Assembly (NCBI RefSeq): GCF_016741935.1 | Contig: NZ_JAERRG010000015.1 | Span: 186,001 to 250,000 of the forward strand | DNA: 64,000 nucleotides | Source: Streptomyces endocoffeicus | Lineage (GTDB): Bacteria; Actinomycetota; Actinomycetes; Streptomycetales; Streptomycetaceae | Direction of reading: 5' to 3' | Shown: piece by piece, positions 25,079-33,743 of the stretch | Numbering within the stretch: the first letter of the stretch is position 1 | Layout: the number at the start of each line of letters is the position of its first letter | The notes under the pieces: model-generated | The model's database searches: none | Seen by the model: only the letters and a program-made list of their open reading frames with translations | What the model was told of the DNA's origin: nothing | Translations under genes and position numbers: made by a program

Positions 25079-25527
25079 CAATGGTCTTCCTCGGAGCGGC
25101 GGGCCTACGGGGATGCCGGGAGGCTAACAGCATCCGCTGCGGCGGACGGGCCCATCGCGTAGTACGGGGCTGCCGTGAATGCGTGAATACTTCCGTGAAT
25201 TCGACCGGAGAAATGCTATTGCGGGTTCCGGACACTGTCGGGGATCGGGCGGCCGTCGCCACGCGGGAGAGGACGGCCGTTGACGCGCGTTGACGCGTCG
25301 GAATTCCTCATTCAATGCGGCACACGATCCATTCCGCTTTTACCGAAAGGGGCAGTCCAGTAGCGCGAGGCGATTTTCCGTACCGGGCCGGGGGCGTCAT
25401 ACCTGGCCGGATACCGTTCTGACCACCTGCGGGATCTTGGCGTGCGCACTTCATCACGCGATACGGTGCGCCCGGGATTTCACCGGGGGCGTCCGCTCCC
25501 TGTCCCGATCAAAAATTGGGGGGACTG
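25079..25527. other. 449-bp gene-free divergent interval
   Basis: Between the divergent P450 and serine protease genes. AT content is locally higher than in the neighbouring genes, fitting two promoters. GTGAAT occurs three times close together (25175-25199, in the context CCGTGAATGCGTGAATACTTCCGTGAATTC), a possible repeated operator. I see no convincing open reading frame or RNA gene. Confidence 0.6.
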
Positions 25528-26505
25528 GTGCAGATACGCAAGGTCGTTTTAGCGGCGAGCGGAGTGGTTTTCGCGTTCGCCCTGACGATTCCGGCGGCCG
25601 CGTCCGCTGATTCGCACAGCACCGTCACACGCAGCGCGGACACCGCGGTGTCCACGCACAAGAGTGCCGCGTCCCGCTCATCCGTGGAGTCCGCCGAGAA
25701 ATACTGGACCCCGCAGCGTATGCGCAGAGCCGTCGAGGCCGACACGCCCGCCGACGCCAAGTCGTCGCGGAAGGCGGCCATCGACGCGGCGGCCGAACCC
25801 GCTCAGCTCGCGAAACCGCGGAAGGCCACATCGAAGAAGGCCCGCGGGGTGCGGATCGCCACCTCGATCGTGCAGGGCAAGGTCTTCTTCCACAACCCGA
25901 CCAACGGCGGCGACTACGCCTGCTCCGCCGCGGCGGTCAACAATCCCACGAAGAACATGGTGTTCACCGCGGGGCACTGCGTCCACGGTGGCGCCGGTGG
26001 CACCTGGGCCACCAACTGGGTGTTCGTGCCCGCGTACTACAACGGCTCGCGGCCGTACGGAACCTGGTCCGCCAAGACGCTGACCACGTTCAACGGCTGG
26101 ATCAACAACAGCGACCTGAACTACGACATCGGCGTGGTCAACGTCTGGGACAACGGCGCCGGCAAGCTGGTCAACACCGTCGGCGGCATGGGACTCGGCT
26201 ACAACTACGGGTACTCCAACACCGTGACCGTCTGGGGCTATCCGGCCGCCTTCGGCTACGACGGCGAGCTGCCCTATGTGTGCCAGAACATCCCCACGTG
26301 GCAGGACGGCTCCCGGGTGCAGAACGGGTGCACCATGGTCGAGGGCGCGAGCGGCGGCCCCTGGCTGCGGGACTACAACGAGACCACGGGCCTGGGGACC
26401 GAGATCGGCGTCACCAGCACCCGGACCGATCCGCCCGCCTACATCGACAGCCCCTACTTCGACAACAAGATCCAGACGATCTACGACAACACCGCCAACG
26501 GCTGA
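25528..26505 (+). CDS. Secreted trypsin-like serine protease with YWTP propeptide motif
   Basis: A 325-residue extracellular serine endopeptidase of the chymotrypsin/glutamyl-endopeptidase type. The signal peptide runs 1 to about 27 (PAAASA). A propeptide of about 75 residues contains the motif EKYWTPQRMRRA (57-68) and ends near KKARGVR. The catalytic triad is His150 in TAGHC, Asp200 in LNYDIGVV and Ser275 in GASGGPW. Cys pairs sit around the His and before the Ser. GTG 25528 has a GGGGGGA ribosome site directly upstream; a TTG four codons earlier overlaps that site and is rejected. Downstream, beyond a hairpin, a small secreted protein repeats the YWTP motif. Confidence 0.92.
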   Translation: MQIRKVVLAASGVVFAFALTIPAAASADSHSTVTRSADTAVSTHKSAASRSSVESAEKYWTPQRMRRAVEADTPADAKSSRKAAIDAAAEPAQLAKPRKATSKKARGVRIATSIVQGKVFFHNPTNGGDYACSAAAVNNPTKNMVFTAGHCVHGGAGGTWATNWVFVPAYYNGSRPYGTWSAKTLTTFNGWINNSDLNYDIGVVNVWDNGAGKLVNTVGGMGLGYNYGYSNTVTVWGYPAAFGYDGELPYVCQNIPTWQDGSRVQNGCTMVEGASGGPWLRDYNETTGLGTEIGVTSTRTDPPAYIDSPYFDNKIQTIYDNTANG

Positions 26506-26525
26506 GCACCACCCACCGCGCACTC

Positions 26526-26557
26526 GGCCGGGGCCCCGCACTCAGGGGGTCCCGGCC
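26526..26557. terminator. 12-bp hairpin after the protease gene
   Basis: GGCCGGGGCCCC (26526-26537) pairs with GGGGTCCCGGCC (26546-26557), with one G-U pair and an 8-base loop. It lies 20 bases after the protease stop and 39 before the small YWTP gene, so it may attenuate read-through into that gene. Confidence 0.65.
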
Positions 26558-26596
26558 TCCGGCATCCGTAGCGCCCCACCATCGGGAGAAAACGTC

Positions 26597-26839
26597 ATGC
26601 GCCCGCTCACCGCAGTCCTCATCACCGCGGCGGTCGTGGGAACCGGCATCGTCGCGGTCCTGGCCGTCACCGCCCGGGGTGACGACACCGGCGATCCCCC
26701 CGCCCCGGACACTCCACGGACCCATCGCGCGGATCCGCCGGACCCCTCGTACTGGACACCGGAGCGGCTGCGCGATGCACGGCCGGCGCCCATGCCCACC
26801 GACCCCGGCGCGGGAGAGGGGCGGCAATCGCCGCCGTAG
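26597..26839 (+). CDS. Small exported protein carrying the YWTPER propeptide motif
   Basis: An 80-residue protein. An N-terminal hydrophobic segment (about 5-26) acts as a signal anchor or signal peptide. A Pro/Asp/Thr-rich stretch follows, then PSYWTPERLRDARPAPMPTDP (50-70). That segment matches YWTPQRMRRAVEADTPAD in the propeptide of the protease encoded just upstream: YWTPxR, spaced Arg, Ala, Pro and Asp all align. GGGAGAA lies upstream of ATG 26597. The shared motif suggests a role tied to the protease, such as folding helper, inhibitor or docking peptide, or that both dock to a common partner. No family is recognised beyond this motif. Confidence 0.75.
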   Translation: MRPLTAVLITAAVVGTGIVAVLAVTARGDDTGDPPAPDTPRTHRADPPDPSYWTPERLRDARPAPMPTDPGAGEGRQSPP

Positions 26840-26857
26840 GTGCGTAGGGTGGCGCGG

Positions 26858-28153
26858 GTGCGAATAGCTGTGTCCTCCGGCCGGCGCGCCGGTTATCGAC
26901 GTTGGCCGGTGTGGGCCGCGCGCTCCGCGCTTGCGCTGTTGTTCCTCATCTCCGTCTATCAAGACATCGAGGAACGGATCGTCTTCGACCCGACCCTCGA
27001 CACCGAGGCGTTCACCGGGGACTGGGCGCCGGTCTGTTCCGGGGTCCTGGCCGGGGCGATGGCCGTGCTGGCCGTCGTACGCGATCCCCGATGGGTTCCG
27101 CGGGCCGCGCTGGTGACCTGTGCCGGCACCTTCGCGGCCACGGTGGCCTACCACCTGCTGCCGGTGAACATGGTGACCAGCGAGACCAGCAGCGGCGAAT
27201 TCATGGGCCAGCTGGTCCTCCTCGCCGTGGCGGTGCGCCGCTGCACGCCCCGGCTGACCTTGGTGGCCGTATCGCTGCTCAGCGTCAGCGTGTGCTCCGT
27301 ACCGGTGTTGAGGGATTCGGATGTCGGCGAATCCGCCGAGAATATGCTGCTCATGCTGGCGCTGGCCTTCGTCTGCGGTCTGGTGCTGCGGCTCCACGAC
27401 GCCCAGCAGGAGCGCACCGGACAGCTGGTGCGGCAGGAGGAACGGCTCGCGCTGGCCCGGGACCTGCATGACACCGTGGCCCACCAGGTGACCGCGATCG
27501 TGGTGCAGCTGCAGGCCGTGCGCCATGTCACCGGGCGGAGCACCCCCGACCCGCGGGCGCTGAACGAGATGCTCGAGGCCGTCGAGCACGCGGGCGGCGA
27601 GGCCCTGACATCGATGCGGCGCCTGGTGGGCTCGATGCGCGGTGACGAGACCCCGCGGCATCCGGAGAACCTGGGGGAGGTCCTGACCCGCATCGTGGAC
27701 GAGGCGCGGGGGACGGGGCTGCCGGTCCGGCTGGACCTCGGGCGGGATCTGCCGGAGGACGTACCGGCCGAGGTCATCGGTGGGCTGAGCCGCGTCCTCC
27801 AGGAGGCCCTGACCAACGCCCAGCGCTATGCGCGCGGAGCGCGGTCGGTGGATGTGTCCGCCCGGGTGGCGGCACACCACGCCGAACTGGTCGTGGAGGA
27901 CGACGGACAGGGCTCCCCGTCCGGACACCGCGGCAGCCTCGGCCGGTTTGGCGGCGGCTTCGGCATCATGGGCATGCGGGAGCGGATCGAGCTGCTCGGC
28001 GGCGCCTTCGAGGCGGGCCACCGCGTTGAAGGCGGATGGCGGGTCCGCGCCTCCGTACCGCTGCGCCCCGACGAGGCCGCGCGCACCCCGCGGACCCGCG
28101 GGCGGCACGCCGGACGAACCGGGTTGCGGCTACGGGAGGGCAGGACCGCATGA
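26858..28153 (+). CDS. Sensor histidine kinase, NarL/HisKA_3 type
   Basis: A 431-residue membrane kinase. The N-terminal 175 residues carry four to five hydrophobic segments. The HisKA_3 dimerisation helix has the phosphorylated His204 in ARDLHDTVAHQ. The ATPase domain follows, with the N box QEALTNAQRYA and the G boxes DDGQG and FGIMGMRER. Several in-frame GTGs (26840, 26849, 26858, 26870) are possible; 26858 has AGGGTGG at good spacing. Its stop overlaps the next ATG (ATGA), so it is translationally coupled to the response regulator. It starts within 20 bp of the small YWTP gene. The signal is unknown, perhaps cell-envelope stress given the exporter downstream. Confidence 0.9.
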   Translation: MRIAVSSGRRAGYRRWPVWAARSALALLFLISVYQDIEERIVFDPTLDTEAFTGDWAPVCSGVLAGAMAVLAVVRDPRWVPRAALVTCAGTFAATVAYHLLPVNMVTSETSSGEFMGQLVLLAVAVRRCTPRLTLVAVSLLSVSVCSVPVLRDSDVGESAENMLLMLALAFVCGLVLRLHDAQQERTGQLVRQEERLALARDLHDTVAHQVTAIVVQLQAVRHVTGRSTPDPRALNEMLEAVEHAGGEALTSMRRLVGSMRGDETPRHPENLGEVLTRIVDEARGTGLPVRLDLGRDLPEDVPAEVIGGLSRVLQEALTNAQRYARGARSVDVSARVAAHHAELVVEDDGQGSPSGHRGSLGRFGGGFGIMGMRERIELLGGAFEAGHRVEGGWRVRASVPLRPDEAARTPRTRGRHAGRTGLRLREGRTA

Positions 28154-28800
28154 CCATACGCATCCTGGTCGCGGACGATCAGCATCTGGTGCGGGCCGGA
28201 TTCCGCATGGTGCTGTCGGCCGAGCCCGACATGGAGGTGGTGGCCGAGGCCGCCGACGGGGCCTCGGCCCTGTCCCTGGCCCGCGAGACCCAGCCGGACG
28301 TGTGCCTGGTGGACATCCGGATGCCCCCGCCCGACGGTCTGGAGGTCACCCGCCGGCTGGCCGGCGGCGGTCGGCCCGGAGCCCCGAAGGTGGTCGTGGT
28401 CACCACCTTCGACCTCGATGAATATGTGTACACGGCGCTGTCGAACGGAGCGTCCGGTTTCCTTCTGAAGGACGCCGGTCCGGCGCTGCTGACCGAGGCC
28501 GTCCGGGCGGCCGTCCGCGGGGACGCGATGGTCGCCCCGCAGATCACCCTCCGGCTGCTCCAGCACTTCACCAAGAGCCGGCGGCGCGCCGCACATGAGC
28601 CGGCCGAGCCGCTGACCGACCGTGAGGAGGAGGTCATCCAGGGCATCGCCCGCGGACTGACCAACCCGGAGATCGCCGCCGAGCTGTACATCGCGCCCAG
28701 CACGGTCAAGACGCATCTGGGCTCGGTCCAGGCGAAGCTGGGCCTGCGCAACAGGGTCGAGATCGCGACTTGGGCCTTCCGCACGGGGCGCGCGGAATAG
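28150..28800 (+). CDS. NarL/LuxR-type response regulator
   Basis: A 216-residue response regulator. In the receiver domain (1-120) the acidic pair is DD (9-10), the phospho-acceptor Asp55 is in LVDIRMP and Lys107 in FLLKD. The C-terminal LuxR helix-turn-helix (about 150-210) reads LTDREEEVIQGIARGLTNPEIAAELYIAPSTVKTHLGSVQAKLG. It overlaps the kinase gene by four bases and precedes an ABC exporter operon by 156 bp. The usual logic for this layout is that the pair switches on the exporter. Confidence 0.94.
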   Translation: MTIRILVADDQHLVRAGFRMVLSAEPDMEVVAEAADGASALSLARETQPDVCLVDIRMPPPDGLEVTRRLAGGGRPGAPKVVVVTTFDLDEYVYTALSNGASGFLLKDAGPALLTEAVRAAVRGDAMVAPQITLRLLQHFTKSRRRAAHEPAEPLTDREEEVIQGIARGLTNPEIAAELYIAPSTVKTHLGSVQAKLGLRNRVEIATWAFRTGRAE

Positions 28801-28816
28801 CGGTCCCGCGGCGATC

Positions 28817-28832
28817 TCCCCCGATCGGGGGA
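28817..28832. promoter_or_regulatory. 16-bp perfect palindrome before the ABC exporter genes
   Basis: TCCCCCGATCGGGGGA (28817-28832) lies 16 bases after the response regulator stop and 124 bases before the ATPase start. It may be the stem of a terminator, but with no loop it is more likely a DNA site. A second GTCGGGGGATC half-site lies 15 bases on. It is a candidate site for the response regulator. Confidence 0.5.
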
Positions 28833-28956
28833 TGCGGTTCCGGATGGTCGGGGGATCCGCCCGGGGGTGGCCGGGCGGGAGGCTCATGGGCGTCGCCATC
28901 AGCGGCGACGCCCTCCGCCACGAGGGCCGTCCACCGAGCGCTCACCGAGGATCGGC

Positions 28957-29721
28957 ATGCACGCACACCAGCACCCTTCCACCCCGGAGTCCTACGCCGC
29001 CCACGCCACCGATCTGACGAAGGTGTACGGCACGGGGGACACCCGTGTGGTGGCCCTCGACGCGGTCACGGTCGGCTTCGGCAAGGGGCGGTTCACCGCG
29101 ATCATGGGTCCGTCCGGGTCGGGGAAGTCCACCCTGATGCACTGCATGGCCGGTCTCGACTCGCCGTCCTTCGGCTCGGTCCGCCTCGGCGACACGGAGA
29201 TCGCCTCCCTGAACAACCGTCAGCTCACCCGGCTGCGCCGCGACCGCATCGGCTTCGTCTTCCAGGCGTTCAACCTGCTGCCCACCCTGAGCGCCCTGGA
29301 GAACATCACCCTCCCCATGGACATCGCGGGCCGCAAACCGGAGCGGGCCTGGCTGGAGAGCATCATCCAGACCGTCGGCCTGGCCGACCGGCTCGGCCAC
29401 CGGCCCGCCCAGCTCTCCGGCGGCCAGCAGCAGCGTGTCGCCGTCGCCCGCGCGCTGGCCGGGCGGCCCGACATCGTCTTCGCCGACGAGCCCACGGGCA
29501 ACCTCGACTCCCGCAGCGGCGCCGAGATCCTCGAGTTCCTGCGCGGCTCCGCGAGTGCGCTGGGCCAGACCGTCGTCATGGTCACCCATGACCCCGTCGC
29601 CGCCTCCTACGCGGACCGCGTGGTCTTCCTCGCCGACGGCCGCATCGTGGACGAACTCCACGCGCCGACGGCCGAGGCCGTCCTGGAGCGGATGGGCCGC
29701 CTGACCCCGGCACACGCCTGA
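28957..29721 (+). CDS. ABC exporter ATP-binding protein (MacB/LolD type)
   Basis: A 254-residue ATPase. It has Walker A GPSGSGKST (51-59), Q-loop VFQAFNLL, signature LSGGQ (153-157), Walker B IVFADEP (173-179) and the H-loop in VTHDP. The MPSGSGKST/LPT and NLLPTLSALENI wording is typical of the MacB/LolD/FtsE class that works with FtsX-domain permeases. ATG 28957 has GAGG 6 bases upstream. It forms an operon with the large permease downstream and lies just after a two-component system that probably regulates it. It likely drives mechanotransmission or export of an antimicrobial peptide, lipid or envelope component. Confidence 0.94.
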   Translation: MHAHQHPSTPESYAAHATDLTKVYGTGDTRVVALDAVTVGFGKGRFTAIMGPSGSGKSTLMHCMAGLDSPSFGSVRLGDTEIASLNNRQLTRLRRDRIGFVFQAFNLLPTLSALENITLPMDIAGRKPERAWLESIIQTVGLADRLGHRPAQLSGGQQQRVAVARALAGRPDIVFADEPTGNLDSRSGAEILEFLRGSASALGQTVVMVTHDPVAASYADRVVFLADGRIVDELHAPTAEAVLERMGRLTPAHA

Positions 29722-29815
29722 CGACCGCGTACGCCTGACGCCCGCGTACGCCTACGACCGCGTGCGCCTGACGCGTGCGCCTGCCCGTACGGCTGACGCC
29801 CGCGCCACGTACGCC
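29717..29815. repeat. Degenerate tandem repeat (GCGTACGCCTGACG) in the ATPase-permease gap
   Basis: From just before the ATPase stop to shortly before the permease, a unit close to ACCGCGTACGCCTGACG is repeated about five times with decay (GCGTACGCCTGACG, GCGTACGCCTACGA, GCGTGCGCCTGACG, GCGTGCGCCTGCCC, CGTACGGCTGACGC). It accounts for most of the 153-bp interval inside an otherwise tight operon. Confidence 0.75.
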
Positions 29816-29874
29816 CGATGCCCGCCCCGCTCCCCGAGCACCTCACACCCGGCACCCTCCCGGAAGGCCGCCCC

Positions 29875-32406
29875 GTGTTCCGTACCGCCCTGCGCAACGT
29901 CCTCGCGCACAAAGCCCGCCTGCTGATGACCATGCTCGCCGTTCTGCTCGGCGTGGCCTTCGTCGTGGGCACCCTCGTCTTCACCGACACCGTCGGCAAC
30001 GCCTACAAGGAGCGCTTCCTCACCACCCTGAACAATGTCTCGGTCCAGGCCACACCGCCCTACGACGAGAAGACTGGCGAGCCCGGGACGGTGGAGGAGG
30101 ACACACTGCGGCGGCTGCGACAGCTGCCCGGCGTGGCGTCCGTCACCGGCTCCGTCGAGGGGTCCGTCGCCGTGGCCGCGAAGGACGGCCACCCCCTCGG
30201 CGGGGACCATGTGACCGCGGGGGGCAACTACTTCCCCCAGGCCGACGGCAAGGACACCCGCCATCCGCTGACCGCCGGGCGCGCCCCCACCGGGCCCGAC
30301 GAGGTGCTGCTGGACACCGCCACCGCCGACCAGGGCGGCTACCGGGTCGGCGACACCGTCCGGCTGGCCGTCGACGGACCGGTGCTGCACAAGAAGCTCG
30401 TCGGCATCGTCCGCACCGACGACACCCACGGCTCCGGCGGCACCCTGGCGCTCTTCGACGACGCCACCGCGCAGCAGCTGCTCCTGAAGCCCGGCGGGTA
30501 CGACGGGATCACCCTCGAGGCCGACCGCGGCACCTCCGAGGCGAAGCTCGCGGCCGAAGCGCGTCATCTGCTGCCCGGGGACTCCGACATCAGCACCGGG
30601 GCGCAGTTGCGCGAGCGGCAGCGGGCCGAGGCCGCCGAGGGGACGAGGGGGCTCAGCCAGGTGCTGCTCGTCTTCGCGGCCATCGCCCTGTTCGTCGGCA
30701 TCTTCGTCATCGGCAACACCTTCACCATGCTCGTCACCCAGCGTTCACGGGAGATGGCCCTGATGCGGGCCGTCGGCGCCGAGCGCCGCCAGGTGACCCG
30801 CTCCGTCCTCATCGAGGCCGGTCTGCTGGGGCTGTCCGCGGGTGCCGCGGGGTTCCTCCTCGGCATCGGCGTGGCCATGGGCATCCGGCAGCTGTTCGCG
30901 TCCAGCGGATCCGGTTTCCCGGACGGGCCGTTGACCGTCTCGCCCAGCACCGTACTGATCTCGTTCCTGGTGGGCGTCGTCGTCACCATGCTGGCCGCCT
31001 ATGTGCCCGCCCGCCGAGCCGCCGCCGTGCCTCCCGTGGCCGCCATGTCCGCGATCCACATACCCCCGTCGGCCCGCAGCCTCCGCAGGCGCAACGCGAT
31101 CGGCGTCGCCCTGATCGCGATCGGTGTGCTCGGCGTGGTGTTCGCGGCCTCCAGCGGCGAGCAGGGCGGGACCATCGTGCTCCTTCCGGCCGCCCTGCTG
31201 CTCATCGGCATCATCGTGGTGACACCGGCGCTCTCCGGCCCGGCCGTCGACCTGGCCGGACCCCTGCTGCGCCGCTTCGGCGTCCCGGGGAAGCTGGCCC
31301 CGCGCAACGCCCGGCGCAACCCCCGGCGCACCGCCTCCACGGCCTCGGCCCTGATGATCGGGCTGTCCCTGGTCACCGGCCTCACGGTGGTCGCGGTGTC
31401 CGCCACGACATCGCTGCACGAGCGGGCCGAGAGCTCCGTCATGGCCGACTTCGAGATCTCGTCGAAGAACAGCGGCCACCTGCCCGCGTCGGTCCACGAC
31501 ACCCTGGCGAAGTCCTCGGCCGTGACCTCCTCCAGCCCGCGGCGCGAGGGCGCCGTGCGGACCGGCGGCGACGAGGTGACCCTGACCGGTGTGGACCCCC
31601 GGACCATCGGTGACCTCCTCGACCCGAACTTTGTCTCGGGCTCGTTCGCGGCGCTGGGCTCGGGCGGAGGCAAGAGCCTGCTGATCGACACCTCCATCGC
31701 CGACATCTACGGATGGACGACGGGACAGCGGATTCCGGTGGTCTACGACGACGGCAGCCGGGGCTCACTGGAGATCGGCGGCGTCTACCACGAGGACGAA
31801 TACCTTCCGTCCACCATGATGCCGCTGGCCACGCTGCAGCCCCATCTGAAGGAGATCGAGGACGCCTCGGTCCTGGTGCGCACCAAGGCCGGTGACGGCG
31901 ACGCGGCACGGCGTTCCCTCCAGCGCACGCTCGACCAGAACCCCGTCATCCAGGTGCGGAACACCGACGACCTGGCCGAGGCGGCCGGTGGCGAGGCCAT
32001 CACACTGCTCCTCAACGTCCTCTACGGGCTGCTGGCCATGGCGGTGGTGATCGCGGTGCTGGGAGTCGTCAACACCCTCGCGATGTCCGTGTTCGAGCGC
32101 ACCCGTGAGATCGGGATGTTGCGCGCGGTGGGGCTCCAGCCCGAGCAGACGAAGCGGATGATCCATCTGGAGTCCGTCCTCATCTCGCTGTTCGGGGCCC
32201 TTCTGGGCATCGGCGCGGGGATCTTCCTCGGTTGGGCCGCGGGCAAGCTGGCCTCCGACAGCATCCAGGGGTACGAGATGGTCATCCCCTGGGGCCGTAT
32301 CGCCGTGGCGCTCGCGGGCGCCGCGCTCGTCGGAGTGGTCGCCGGACTCTGGCCCGCCCGCCGGGCGGCCCGGCTGAACGTCCTCACGGCCCTCAAGGCG
32401 GACTGA
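29875..32406 (+). CDS. FtsX-domain ABC permease
   Basis: An 843-residue membrane protein with the duplicated architecture of bacterial FtsX/MacB-like permeases. A first transmembrane helix (about 20-42) is followed by a large extracellular domain (about 45-255), three helices (first FtsX domain, about 265-400), two further central hydrophobic segments, a second extracellular domain and a C-terminal FtsX domain (about 715-840). The GTG at 29875 is chosen over an ATG 19 codons upstream, because GGAAGG lies 7 bases before it and the product then begins MFRTALRNVLAHKARLL, the standard family start. It pairs with the preceding ATPase. The substrate is unknown. It converges on a serine hydrolase gene, with a strong terminator between. 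Confidence 0.93.
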   Translation: MFRTALRNVLAHKARLLMTMLAVLLGVAFVVGTLVFTDTVGNAYKERFLTTLNNVSVQATPPYDEKTGEPGTVEEDTLRRLRQLPGVASVTGSVEGSVAVAAKDGHPLGGDHVTAGGNYFPQADGKDTRHPLTAGRAPTGPDEVLLDTATADQGGYRVGDTVRLAVDGPVLHKKLVGIVRTDDTHGSGGTLALFDDATAQQLLLKPGGYDGITLEADRGTSEAKLAAEARHLLPGDSDISTGAQLRERQRAEAAEGTRGLSQVLLVFAAIALFVGIFVIGNTFTMLVTQRSREMALMRAVGAERRQVTRSVLIEAGLLGLSAGAAGFLLGIGVAMGIRQLFASSGSGFPDGPLTVSPSTVLISFLVGVVVTMLAAYVPARRAAAVPPVAAMSAIHIPPSARSLRRRNAIGVALIAIGVLGVVFAASSGEQGGTIVLLPAALLLIGIIVVTPALSGPAVDLAGPLLRRFGVPGKLAPRNARRNPRRTASTASALMIGLSLVTGLTVVAVSATTSLHERAESSVMADFEISSKNSGHLPASVHDTLAKSSAVTSSSPRREGAVRTGGDEVTLTGVDPRTIGDLLDPNFVSGSFAALGSGGGKSLLIDTSIADIYGWTTGQRIPVVYDDGSRGSLEIGGVYHEDEYLPSTMMPLATLQPHLKEIEDASVLVRTKAGDGDAARRSLQRTLDQNPVIQVRNTDDLAEAAGGEAITLLLNVLYGLLAMAVVIAVLGVVNTLAMSVFERTREIGMLRAVGLQPEQTKRMIHLESVLISLFGALLGIGAGIFLGWAAGKLASDSIQGYEMVIPWGRIAVALAGAALVGVVAGLWPARRAARLNVLTALKAD

Positions 32407-32417
32407 GGCGCGTCGCG

Positions 32418-32453
32418 GGCGGACCGGCCGGGGCGCGGGGCGGCCGGTCCGCC
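32418..32453. terminator. 13-bp bidirectional terminator hairpin
   Basis: GGCGGACCGGCCG (32418-32430) pairs perfectly with CGGCCGGTCCGCC (32441-32453) across a 10-base loop. It is 12 bases from both convergent stops. Confidence 0.85.
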
Positions 32454-32465
32454 GTGAGGCGCCGC

Positions 32466-33647
32466 TCAGGGGCTGCCGTAGGCCGCCACCATGATGTCCC
32501 GCACCACCGTGTTCATCTCCTGGCCCTTGGCGTCCGTGGAGTTGACGCTGTAGACGAGGGTGCGCGAGCCGTCGCGGGTGGACGCGATACCGGTGTTGTA
32601 GCCCCAGCGGCTGCCCGACTTCCCCCACACCTCACGGCCGCCCAGCTTCTTCATCGAGAGGCCGACCGAGTACGCGGCCGGGTCGCCGGTGGTGAAGTCC
32701 GCCACCTTCGGCAGTGTGAACATCTCCCGCAGCAGCGGGCCGCGCACCACCCGCCCCTGGAACAGGGCCTTGGTGAACCGCTCCAGGTCCGCCGTGGTCG
32801 AGATGATGTCCCCGGCCGCCCAGCCGTCCGTCGGCCCCCACACCGACACATCGCGCGGACCGGTCGTGCCGTCGTCCAGCCGCATCGTCTGGTAGCCGTG
32901 GTTGTGCGGGCCGGCGATGCGCGGATCCTTCCCCGGGAGATAGGTGTCGCGCAGGCCCAGGGGGATCAGGATCCGGCGGGTCACCTGGTGTTCGTACGAG
33001 TCGCCCGTGACCCGCTCGACGACCAGAGCGGCGATGGTGTAGCCGATGTTCAGATAGTGCTGCTTCTCGCCGGGCGGGAACTCGCGCTCCTTCGACGTGG
33101 CCGAGCGGACCATGTCCTCGGGGTCATGGATCCGGAAGCGGTCGGCGTACCGCTCCTCGACCGTGTTCCCGGGGAGGTCGGCGGCCGGGATGCCGTGGGT
33201 GTGATTGAGCAACTGCCGTACGGTGACCTTCCCGTACGACGCCGGGATCAGCTCCGGCAGATACGAGCGAGCGGTGCGGTCCAGGTCGAGTGTGCCCTCG
33301 GCGGCCAGTTGCAGGGCGACCGCGGCCGTGAACACCTTGGTCACCGAACCGGCGCGGAAGCGGCCCGCCGGATCGGCCGGCCGGTTGGTCGTCAGGTCGT
33401 GCACGCCCGAACTGCCTCTCCAGACGCCCTCGGTGCCCCCGACCCGTACCAGCGCGGCCGTGGCATCGCTCGTCGGCAGATCCGCGATGGCGGCCTCCAG
33501 CTCGGGAATCCCGGACGGTGTGGCGGCCGTGGCGGACGAGGTGTCCGCGGGCGACGAGGCGGCCGCGAGGGCCGGCGGAACCGCCGGGCCCGCCACGACG
33601 CCCAGGACGAGCGCCGCGGCCAGCAGGGTGCGGCTGGTGCTCTTCAT
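32466..33647 (-). CDS. Secreted class C beta-lactamase-fold serine hydrolase (R61 DD-peptidase-like)
   Basis: A 393-residue secreted enzyme. The signal peptide covers 1 to about 29 (PALA). Motifs are SVTK (101-104), YLN (198-200) and a KSG-containing segment (VWGKSGSRWG) late in the chain in place of HTG/KTG. The overall shape, including LLNHTHGIP and the length, matches the Streptomyces R61 DD-carboxypeptidase/class C group, so it may act on D-Ala-D-Ala peptides or on D-amino acid esters. ATG 33647 has GGAG 6 bases upstream. It sits between a two-component system and an exporter, 96 bp from the response regulator stop, which suggests envelope homeostasis. Confidence 0.92.
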   Translation of the reverse strand: MKSTSRTLLAAALVLGVVAGPAVPPALAAASSPADTSSATAATPSGIPELEAAIADLPTSDATAALVRVGGTEGVWRGSSGVHDLTTNRPADPAGRFRAGSVTKVFTAAVALQLAAEGTLDLDRTARSYLPELIPASYGKVTVRQLLNHTHGIPAADLPGNTVEERYADRFRIHDPEDMVRSATSKEREFPPGEKQHYLNIGYTIAALVVERVTGDSYEHQVTRRILIPLGLRDTYLPGKDPRIAGPHNHGYQTMRLDDGTTGPRDVSVWGPTDGWAAGDIISTTADLERFTKALFQGRVVRGPLLREMFTLPKVADFTTGDPAAYSVGLSMKKLGGREVWGKSGSRWGYNTGIASTRDGSRTLVYSVNSTDAKGQEMNTVVRDIMVAAYGSP

Positions 33648-33743
33648 GGTCAACTCCAGTGAAATGAGCCGTTGTTCTCGGTGGCTCCATCCTGGTGACC
33701 GGTGGTCTGGCGCGGATCGCCCGCGCGAGCGGTGTTCCGGGGG

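Noticed and set aside
25079..25527. A small RNA or small gene in the P450-protease gap
   Set aside because: No convincing start with ribosome site and no stable hairpin with a promoter; only the GTGAAT repeats stand out.
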